In this document: one piece after another, positions 1-4,803 of the stretch | Layout of the letters: each line of letters opens with the position of its first letter | How positions within the stretch are numbered: the first letter of the stretch is position 1 | NCBI GenBank assembly: GCA_013911715.1 | Contig: JACEST010000092.1 | Location: forward strand, 1 to 7,969 | Reading direction: 5' to 3' | Origin: Sphingopyxis sp. | Lineage (GTDB): Bacteria; Pseudomonadota; Alphaproteobacteria; Sphingomonadales; Sphingomonadaceae | DNA length: 7,969 bases | Position numbers and translations under genes: made by a program | The notes under the pieces: model-generated | Databases searched by the model: none | What the model saw: only the letters and a program-made list of their open reading frames with translations | What the model was told of the DNA's origin: nothing

Positions 1-2
1 AA

Positions 3-65
3 AAATATCTCGCGATCGGCGAATCGGATCGCATGACGTTGAAGTTCGTCAAACCGGCGAAGTAA
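3..65 (+). CDS. 3' end of an unidentified upstream gene
   Basis: An open frame entering from the left edge runs to a TAA at 63-65 and encodes about 20 C-terminal residues, ending in FVKPAK. I do not recognise the protein from so little sequence. It is called because the frame is open from the edge and stops 14 bases before the aat start, the spacing expected of two genes in one operon. The other two forward frames offer no better reading: frame 1 stops at 34-36, and frame 2 reads on without a stop into the aat region but out of the aat frame. If the gene is real, aat is probably co-transcribed with it, since 66-79 leaves no room for a promoter. The edge removes everything needed to name it. 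Confidence 0.45.
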   Translation, partial: KYLAIGESDRMTLKFVKPAK

Positions 66-79
66 TCGGTTCGGGGTCG

Positions 80-850
80 GTGCAGCCAACCGCCATCGAC
101 CCCGCGCTGCTGCTCAGCGCCTATGCGCAGGGGCTGTTTCCGATGGCCGACAGCGCCGACGACCCGTCGGTGCACTGGGTCGAACCGCGCATGCGCGCGA
201 TCCTGCCGCTGGGTGGCTTTCGCCTGTCGCGCAGCTTGCGCAAAGTGGTCGAAAGCGACCGCTTTGCCGTCACCACCGATGCAGCTTTTGCTGAAACCGT
301 GGCGCTATGCGCCGCGGCGGCATCCGACCGGCCGTCGACCTGGATCAACGGCATCATCCGCGCGAGCTATACCGAATTGTTTGCGCGCGGCCATGCGCAC
401 AGCGTCGAATGCTGGCAGGCTGGCAAGCTGGTCGGCGGCCTTTATGGCGTGACGCTGGGGCGCGCCTTTTTTGGCGAATCGATGGTCAGCCGCGCGCGCG
501 ATGCGTCAAAGGTGGCGCTGGCCCATCTGGTCGCGCGGCTGCGCGCGGGCGGCTGGCGCTTGCTCGATTGCCAGTTCATCACGCCGCACCTTGCCTCATT
601 GGGCGCAGTCGAGCTGCCGCAGCGCGACTATCTGAATCTGCTTTATTCGGCCCTGGCGGCCGGCTCGGGTGCCGCCGGATCGGGCGGTGCAGCGGGCGGT
701 GCCTCGCCGCCGTCGCCGCCATTTGTCGCGGGCGACTGGGGCGCGCTCGATGCGCCGGGCGGGGCCGTCGGCACCGTGCCGGGCGTGGCCCGCTCGACCG
801 CCTCGCCGCCGGGAAAGCGCATCGTACAGCTTTTGACGAACACATCGTAA
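80..850 (+). CDS. aat: Leucyl/phenylalanyl-tRNA-protein transferase
   Basis: This cytoplasmic enzyme transfers Leu or Phe from aminoacyl-tRNA to proteins with an N-terminal Arg or Lys, marking them for ClpS/ClpAP degradation. Family hallmarks are visible in order: GLFPMADSADDP near residues 18-30 followed by HWVEPRMRAILPL, TWINGIIRASY, GHAHSVECW, LVGGLYGV, GESMVSR at 132-138 (the usual form is GESMFSR, so Phe is Val here), ASKVALAHL, DCQF from 163, LASLGAVELP and RDYLNLL from 182. The conserved core ends near residue 190. A Gly/Ala/Ser/Pro-rich tail continues to 256, whereas the E. coli enzyme (234 aa) has only about 25 residues after the equivalent RDYLNYL. Codons 189-256 are antisense to the DUF2155 gene. 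The start is GTG at 80, which keeps the first conserved motif; only a weak CGGGG lies a few bases upstream and the next ATG (144) would delete conserved sequence. The N-terminus is short, as in other alphaproteobacterial members. Identity is very likely; the tail may be a recent extension. Confidence 0.95.
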   Translation: MQPTAIDPALLLSAYAQGLFPMADSADDPSVHWVEPRMRAILPLGGFRLSRSLRKVVESDRFAVTTDAAFAETVALCAAAASDRPSTWINGIIRASYTELFARGHAHSVECWQAGKLVGGLYGVTLGRAFFGESMVSRARDASKVALAHLVARLRAGGWRLLDCQFITPHLASLGAVELPQRDYLNLLYSALAAGSGAAGSGGAAGGASPPSPPFVAGDWGALDAPGGAVGTVPGVARSTASPPGKRIVQLLTNTS

Positions 851-1275
851 ATCGGGTGCTGGACGATGTTACGGTCGGGCCGTTCCTTGAACAGCCAGCC
901 TGAAAATACCCGGTACCATTTGTCGTCGCGCTGTTCCTGCACCGACAATTGCACAAAGGCCCCGGTTTCGGGCGGCAGTTCCCACGGCGGCGTCGTTTCG
1001 CAGGCGCGCAGGCGCACGATCGCGCGGCCCACCCGCGCGCTGTCGCCGGGGCGCATTTCAAGGTCGCGGACCAGCCCGTTGCGCTTGTTGAGCAGCGCCA
1101 CGACCGCCACACGCTCGGCCATCGGGGTCGCGCCGGCGACATCGCCGCCCTTGGGCGCAGCGCCGCTGCGATTGATTTTGGTTTCAATCTTGGCCGATAC
1201 CGGCCCGCCATCGGGCGACGGGTTGCACCCCGTCAGCAGCAGGGCAGCCGCTGCAACGCCAAGCGCGCGGGTCAT
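643..1275 (-). CDS. DUF2155 lipoprotein, probable outer-membrane protein
   Basis: This is a 210-residue predicted lipoprotein with a DUF2155 domain, whose biochemical role is unknown. The first 17 residues form a signal peptide ending in the lipobox L14-T-G-C17. The +2 residue is Asn, so sorting to the outer membrane is expected. A flexible Gly/Ser/Lys-rich linker precedes the domain (about residues 45-150): RVAVVALLNKRNGL, a PGDSARVGRAIVRLRACE stretch, PPE..AFVQL and SGWLFKE, then HPIYDVFVKSC with its final Cys at 150. The last 60 residues are low-complexity Pro/Ala/Gly and overlap aat tail-to-tail. I chose the ATG at 1275 because its A overlaps the TGA of the NDUFA12 gene (TGATG), which suggests translational coupling, and because it gives a compact signal peptide. 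An in-frame ATG at 1293 would add six residues and overlap more. In alphaproteobacteria this family commonly sits between aat and the NDUFA12 gene, as it does here. Confidence 0.88.
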   Translation of the reverse strand: MTRALGVAAAALLLTGCNPSPDGGPVSAKIETKINRSGAAPKGGDVAGATPMAERVAVVALLNKRNGLVRDLEMRPGDSARVGRAIVRLRACETTPPWELPPETGAFVQLSVQEQRDDKWYRVFSGWLFKERPDRNIVQHPIYDVFVKSCTMRFPGGEAVERATPGTVPTAPPGASSAPQSPATNGGDGGEAPPAAPPDPAAPEPAARAE

Positions 1276-1658
1276 CAGCCTTCGGGCTGCCACGCTTCAT
1301 AGTCGCCGGTGGCCGCGGCGCGGCGACCGCCGCGCTCCAGCGCGCCGGCCGGGCGATAGGCCGCCGCCGTTCCAGTCAGATTGGGCTCAGCTTCGGCCTG
1401 CCAGTCGCGCGGAGCCGGCAAGGCCGCGTCGGGCAGTTCGTCAAAAGTGCCGTGCAGCCAGCCGTGCCATTCGGGCGGCACCCGGCTGGCATCATTGGCA
1501 CCATTGTATATCACCCAGCGGCGCGGCCCCTGGCGCGCGCGAAAATAGCGGTTGCCCTGGCCGTCTTCGCCGACCTGTTCGCCGTGGCGCCAACTGCCGA
1601 GCGCCGTGCCGATGGTCGCGCCATCCCACCAAGTGAATATTTTGCCAAGCATACCCAT
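1275..1658 (-). CDS. NADH:ubiquinone oxidoreductase accessory subunit NDUFA12
   Basis: The 127-residue product belongs to the NDUFA12 (B17.2) family, a supernumerary subunit of respiratory complex I found in alphaproteobacteria and mitochondria. It lies on the peripheral arm at the cytoplasmic face and is linked to assembly or stability. Diagnostic sequence: an N-terminal GKIFTWWDGATIGT, then GNRYFR and RRWVIYNG with ASRVPPEWHGWLHGTFDELP. The C-terminal half is Ala/Gly/Arg-rich and variable. Length is normal. I use the ATG at 1658 (MGMLGKIF), which matches how relatives usually begin. The in-frame ATG at 1652 is a real alternative because GGGG at 1661-1664 is eight bases from it. The main nuo operon is not in this window; as is usual for the family, the gene sits apart from it, in an operon with DUF2155 (coupled stop/start) and DUF192. 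Confidence 0.92.
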   Translation of the reverse strand: MGMLGKIFTWWDGATIGTALGSWRHGEQVGEDGQGNRYFRARQGPRRWVIYNGANDASRVPPEWHGWLHGTFDELPDAALPAPRDWQAEAEPNLTGTAAAYRPAGALERGGRRAAATGDYEAWQPEG

Positions 1659-1664
1659 GGCCCC

Positions 1665-1677
1665 GGCGCTTAGCGCC
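1665..1677 (-). promoter_or_regulatory. Small hairpin in the leader of the NDUFA12 gene
   Basis: In the 50-base gap between the DUF192 stop and the NDUFA12 start there is a perfect stem GGCGC/GCGCC with a 3-base loop. On the minus strand it directly abuts the GGGG that would act as Shine-Dalgarno, seven bases before the ATG. It could act as a weak processing or translation-control element. It lacks a T-tract, so it is not an intrinsic terminator. In GC-rich DNA a 5-bp stem can arise by chance. Confidence 0.25.
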
Positions 1678-1708
1678 TATCGCGCCTGCAGGGCAAGCGT
1701 TGAACCTA

Positions 1709-2182
1709 TTATTTCCAACGGATGATCGCGCTTTCGTCGATCCCCAGCCGCGCTGCGGTGCCCCCGGCGAGTTCGAGCACCGCCGCCACCTCGCCGCCGC
1801 TGACCACCGGATCCAGTGATTCGGGGATGGTGTTTTCGGCAATACGGTCGACGCTGCCGTCGCTGCGGATGAAAATAATGTCGAGCGGAATGAAGGTGTT
1901 CTTCATCCAGAAGCTGGCAAATTTGGGTTTGGGAAAGGGGAAGAGCATGCCGCGATCAGCGGCCAGGCTGGTACGATGCATCAGCCCGCGCGCCTGCTCC
2001 TCTGGTGTGCGTGCAACCTCGACCGTGAAGCGATGCGCCGTGCTGCCTTGCCGGATGGTCACCACCGTCTCGGCGGCTTCGGCGGCATCGCTGCCACCGC
2101 TGGCGCAGGCGCTGAGCGGCATCAACAAAATGCTGGCAAGCAGCAGCAGAATAGCGCGAAGCGGGGCAGTGTGTCGGGTCAT
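1709..2182 (-). CDS. DUF192 family lipoprotein
   Basis: This 157-residue product has an N-terminal signal peptide (TM-like stretch about residues 8-22) and a lipobox L23-S-A-C26. Ala follows the Cys, so a periplasm-facing outer-membrane lipoprotein is predicted. The remainder is a full DUF192 domain: VEVARTPEEQARGLMHR at about 54-70, RGMLFPF, then the family signature FWMKNTFIPLDIIFI at 91-105, followed by the DGSVDRI strand and EVAAVLELAGGTAARLGI near the C-terminus. DUF192 has a small beta-barrel-like fold and no established molecular function; many members are exported. It starts 9 bases after the recX stop, so the two are almost certainly co-transcribed, although the ribosome site is weak. 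In relatives this family is a frequent neighbour of the NDUFA12 gene. Identity of the family is secure; the function is not known. Confidence 0.92.
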   Translation of the reverse strand: MTRHTAPLRAILLLLASILLMPLSACASGGSDAAEAAETVVTIRQGSTAHRFTVEVARTPEEQARGLMHRTSLAADRGMLFPFPKPKFASFWMKNTFIPLDIIFIRSDGSVDRIAENTIPESLDPVVSGGEVAAVLELAGGTAARLGIDESAIIRWK

Positions 2183-2191
2183 GACCGCTGC

Positions 2192-2779
2192 CTAACCCGC
2201 ATCCTGCCCGGCGTCCAGTTCGGCCAGCGCCGCATCATCGCCCGGCGCGACCGCCAAAATGCGCCGCGCCGTCGCAGGATCATGCCCTGCCCGCAGGAAA
2301 GCCGCCAATATCTTGTCGCGCGCCTTGGGATCGCTCGGTATGCCGCTGCCATAGGGTCCGAGCCGCCGCCGCCGGGCAAAGGCGAGCGCGGTTGCCAGCC
2401 GGTCGTCGCGCGCGGCATCGAGCACCGGCGCGGCAATATCGCTCGCAATCCCGTCGACGCTGAGCTGCGCGCGCAGCCGCCGTTCGCCCAGCCCGCGCCG
2501 CCCGAGCGCGCCGCCGCGCTGGTGCGCGAACGCGGCGTCATTGACAAACCCCAGCCGCGCGCATTTTGCCACCGTCGCCGCCACGGCGTCGCTGGACAAT
2601 CCAGCATCGTTCCACCCGCGTTCAAAAATCTTGCGCGCCAGATAGCGCCCCAGCCGCGCCTCGCTGGTGGCAAAACGGCCGACATAATGGAGCGCCAGTT
2701 GTTCCAGCGCAGCGCCATCGAGCGGGCGCGGGGCGGGGCGGTCGGCGCGAGCAGTGAACGGGCGGCGGGCCATCGCCAT
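2192..2779 (-). CDS. recX: Regulatory protein RecX
   Basis: RecX binds RecA filaments and modulates (usually inhibits) their extension and recombinase activity in the cytoplasm. The 195-residue product shows the repeated three-helix pattern of the family: LEQLALHYVGRFATSEARLGRYLARK (about residues 25-50), ARLGFVNDAAFAHQRGGAL, GRRGLGERRLRAQLSVDGI, and a C-terminal KARDKILAAFLRAGHDPATARRIL. ATG at 2779 is chosen (MAMARRPF); ATG at 2773 is equally possible and no good Shine-Dalgarno decides between them. The frame stays open far upstream to 3841, but that part is the exact antisense register of the acyl-AMP ligase and is not coding. It is first in the operon with DUF192. I found no alphaproteobacterial LexA box (GTTC-N7-GTTC or GAAC-N7-GAAC) upstream, so SOS control is not supported. 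recA itself is not in the window. Confidence 0.88.
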   Translation of the reverse strand: MAMARRPFTARADRPAPRPLDGAALEQLALHYVGRFATSEARLGRYLARKIFERGWNDAGLSSDAVAATVAKCARLGFVNDAAFAHQRGGALGRRGLGERRLRAQLSVDGIASDIAAPVLDAARDDRLATALAFARRRRLGPYGSGIPSDPKARDKILAAFLRAGHDPATARRILAVAPGDDAALAELDAGQDAG

Positions 2780-2841
2780 GTTTATGCCACAGTCGGGCCT
2801 GATTGCGAACGATTGTCGGCGGCATTCCGCTATGCCATCGC

Positions 2842-2872
2842 TGGCGGGAACGTGAATCCGCCAAACTATAAT
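2842..2872 (+). promoter_or_regulatory. Putative promoter and operator for the fatty acyl-AMP ligase
   Basis: Between the divergent recX and acyl-AMP ligase genes lies a perfect TATAAT (2867-2872), a consensus -10 box. No -35 box is seen at the normal distance. Instead an inverted repeat, TGGCGG (2842-2847) and CCGCCA (2858-2863) with a 10-base spacer, occupies the -35 position. The spacer carries a GANTC site (GAATC, 2854-2858). The arrangement resembles an activator or repressor site. If transcription starts about 7 bases after the -10 box, the leader to ATG 2894 would be only about 15 bases, but about 78 to ATG 2957. The recX promoter must lie in the same gap but I cannot point to it. Confidence 0.4.
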
Positions 2873-2893
2873 GTCGCGGGGAGAATGGTCATC

Positions 2894-4708
2894 ATGATGG
2901 ATCGCGCTGCTGACGCGCCGCTGCTGGACCGCACGCCCACCAAGGAACCGATGTTGATGACGACCAGCCCTGCGCTCGCACCGACCGCAACCCGGGACGA
3001 CCTGCCGCGCCGCTTTTCCGATTTCGCCACGCTGGGCGAAGCGCTCGACTATGCCGCCAAGGGCGTGCGCGGGCTCAATTTTCACGATCCGCGCGGCAAT
3101 CTGGCGCGGCCCTATCCCTATGCCGAGCTGCGCGCCGACGCGCTCGCCGCCGCTTATCGCCTGATTGCGGCGGGGATTAAGCCGGGCGATCGCATCGCGC
3201 TGATCGCCGAGACCAGCCCCGAATTTGCCGCGCTGTTTTTCGGCGCCATCTATGCCGGGGCGTGGCCGGTGCCGTTGCCGCTGCCGACCTCGTTCGGCGG
3301 GCGCGACAATTATGTCGCGCAAATCGGGGTCCAGCTCGACAGCTGCGATCCCGCCATCCTGTTTTATCAGCCCGAAATCGCCGGCATGGCGGGCGATGCT
3401 GCGACTGCCAAGGGCGTGACGGGCATGGATTGGGCGAGCTTTGGCGAGCGCGCCGCGCCGGTCGCCGATCTGCCGCACCAACGCAGCGACGAAACCTGTT
3501 ACCTTCAGTACAGCAGCGGTTCGACGCGCTTTCCGCATGGCGTTGCCGTCACCCACACGGCGCTGCTCAACAATCTTGCCGCGCACAGCCATGGGATGGA
3601 GGTGTGCGACACCGACCGCTGCGTGTCGTGGCTGCCCTGGTATCATGACATGGGCCTGGTCGGCTGTTTCCTCTCGCCCGTCGCCAACCAGGTTTCGGTC
3701 GATTATCTGAAGACCGAGGATTTCGCCCGCCGCCCGCTGGCGTGGCTCGACCTCATCAGCCGCAATAGGGGCACGACGCTCAGCTATTCGCCGACCTTTG
3801 GCTATGATATTTGTGCGCGCCGCATTTCCAGCCAGAGCCATGTCGCCGACCGCTTCGACCTGTCGCGCTGGCGCGTCGCGGGCAATGGTGCCGACATGAT
3901 CCGCCCCGACGTGATGCAGGCCTTTGTCGATGCCTTTGCCGATGCCGGATTCAAAGCCAGCGCCTTTCTGCCCAGCTATGGCCTTGCCGAAGCCACGCTG
4001 GCGGTGTCGATCATGCCGCCAGGCGAGGGCATTGTCGTCGAGCTGGTCGAGGAAACCGAACTGTCGGGCGTGGCGGGCGACAGCGAACGCCCGACGCGTT
4101 ACCGTGCCATCGTCAATTGCGGCAAACCGGCGCGCGACATGACGATCGAAGTGCGCGACGAGGCGGGCAATGTGCTGCCCGACCAGACCGTGGGCAAAAT
4201 GTGGTGCACCGGCCCGTCGTTGATGACTGGCTATTATCGCGATCCCAAGGCGACCGCCGCCTGCATGGCCCCCGACGCCACGGGTAAAGTTTGGCTCGAC
4301 ACCGGCGACATGGGTTATATTTCAAAGGGATATATCTATATTGTCGGCCGCGCCAAGGACATGATCATCATCAATGGCAAAAATCATTGGCCACAGGACA
4401 TCGAATGGGCCGTCGAGCAATTGCCGGGCTTCAAATCGGGCGATATCGCCGCCTTTGCTATCACCGCGCCGGGCGGCGAAGAAACGCCAGCGGTGCTCGT
4501 CCAGTGCCGCACCAGCGATGAAAAAGAGCGGCTGGCGCTGCGCGAGACGATCCGTGACCGGGTGCGTGCGATTACGGGCATGAATTGCCTGATCGAATTG
4601 GTGCCGCCGCGCACGCTGCCGCGCACCAGTTCGGGCAAACTCAGCCGGTCCAAGGCGCGCGCGCAATATCTGTCGGGCGAAATCCAGCCGTTCCGCATGG
4701 CGGCGTAA
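2894..4708 (+). CDS. Fatty acyl-AMP ligase (FAAL family)
   Basis: The product belongs to the ANL adenylating superfamily, on the FAAL branch, which activates fatty acids to acyl-adenylates and usually hands them to an acyl carrier protein rather than CoA. Motifs with this start: nucleotide-binding loop YLQYSSGSTRFPHGV from Y203, with the STR-x-P form typical of FAALs instead of TTGxPKG; SWLPWYHDMGLVG with H251, the FAAL WYHDMG; YSPTFGYD; SYGLAEATL; GKMWCTGPSLMTGYY; WLDTGD with D472; hinge GRAKD 485-489; NGKNHWPQDIE from 494, the FAAL RNHxPQDIE equivalent; catalytic TSSGK with K582. It looks intact. The start is uncertain: ATG 2894 has GGGGAG ten bases upstream, while ATG 2957 (583 aa, close to the usual ~580) has AAGGA ten bases upstream and begins nearer conserved sequence. 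The long in-frame opening back to 1976 is antisense to recX and DUF192. No PKS, NRPS or carrier protein gene is adjacent, so the acceptor is unknown. A plain acyl-CoA ligase is less likely. Confidence 0.92.
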   Translation: MMDRAADAPLLDRTPTKEPMLMTTSPALAPTATRDDLPRRFSDFATLGEALDYAAKGVRGLNFHDPRGNLARPYPYAELRADALAAAYRLIAAGIKPGDRIALIAETSPEFAALFFGAIYAGAWPVPLPLPTSFGGRDNYVAQIGVQLDSCDPAILFYQPEIAGMAGDAATAKGVTGMDWASFGERAAPVADLPHQRSDETCYLQYSSGSTRFPHGVAVTHTALLNNLAAHSHGMEVCDTDRCVSWLPWYHDMGLVGCFLSPVANQVSVDYLKTEDFARRPLAWLDLISRNRGTTLSYSPTFGYDICARRISSQSHVADRFDLSRWRVAGNGADMIRPDVMQAFVDAFADAGFKASAFLPSYGLAEATLAVSIMPPGEGIVVELVEETELSGVAGDSERPTRYRAIVNCGKPARDMTIEVRDEAGNVLPDQTVGKMWCTGPSLMTGYYRDPKATAACMAPDATGKVWLDTGDMGYISKGYIYIVGRAKDMIIINGKNHWPQDIEWAVEQLPGFKSGDIAAFAITAPGGEETPAVLVQCRTSDEKERLALRETIRDRVRAITGMNCLIELVPPRTLPRTSSGKLSRSKARAQYLSGEIQPFRMAA

Positions 4709-4735
4709 GAACGACCAAGAATCTTTCGCCAACTG

Positions 4736-4755
4736 CCCCAAAAGGGGACGTTTTT
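4736..4755 (+). terminator. Weak intrinsic terminator after the acyl-AMP ligase
   Basis: A 4-bp stem CCCC/GGGG with an AAAA loop (4736-4747) is followed after three bases by TTTTT (4751-4755), 28 bases past the ligase stop. The shape fits a rho-independent terminator, but the stem is short and the T-run is offset. It may separate the ligase from the cyclic-di-GMP gene, which has its own 95-bp upstream gap, or only attenuate read-through. Confidence 0.35.
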
Positions 4756-4791
4756 CCGGGCTTGCTTACGCCTCGGTAACTTGTCTGCCCT

Positions 4792-4795
4792 AGGA
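4792..4795 (+). promoter_or_regulatory. Shine-Dalgarno supporting the GTG start at 4804
   Basis: AGGA lies eight bases before the GTG. This decides the start of the GGDEF-EAL gene, because the next ATG (4918) would remove 38 residues and has no better site. Confidence 0.5.
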
Positions 4796-4803
4796 CCGTC
4801 GGC

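Noticed and set aside
579..1636. Other long frames across the DUF2155 and NDUFA12 region on both strands
   Set aside because: They are Arg/Pro/Ala-rich shadow translations without motifs, while the lipoprotein and NDUFA12 frames show clear family signatures.
1976..2893. Plus-strand N-terminal extension of the acyl-AMP ligase to 910 residues
   Set aside because: It is the exact antisense register of recX and part of DUF192, has no domain-like sequence, and FAALs are about 580-640 residues.
2780..2893. Possible LexA/SOS box upstream of recX
   Set aside because: GAAC occurs at 2807-2810 and 2848-2851, but they are not in the GAAC-N7-GAAC or GTTC-N7-GTTC arrangement used in alphaproteobacteria.
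2780..3841. Minus-strand reading frame continuing recX upstream to give a 549-residue protein
   Set aside because: It is in exact antisense register with the acyl-AMP ligase codons, so it would stop only at sense TTA, CTA or TCA codons, which are rare in GC-rich DNA. Only the RecX part (2192-2779) has recognisable family sequence.
4766..4779. TTAC-N6-GTAA dyad before the GGDEF-EAL gene
   Set aside because: Four-base arms are too short to distinguish from chance, and no promoter elements line up with it.
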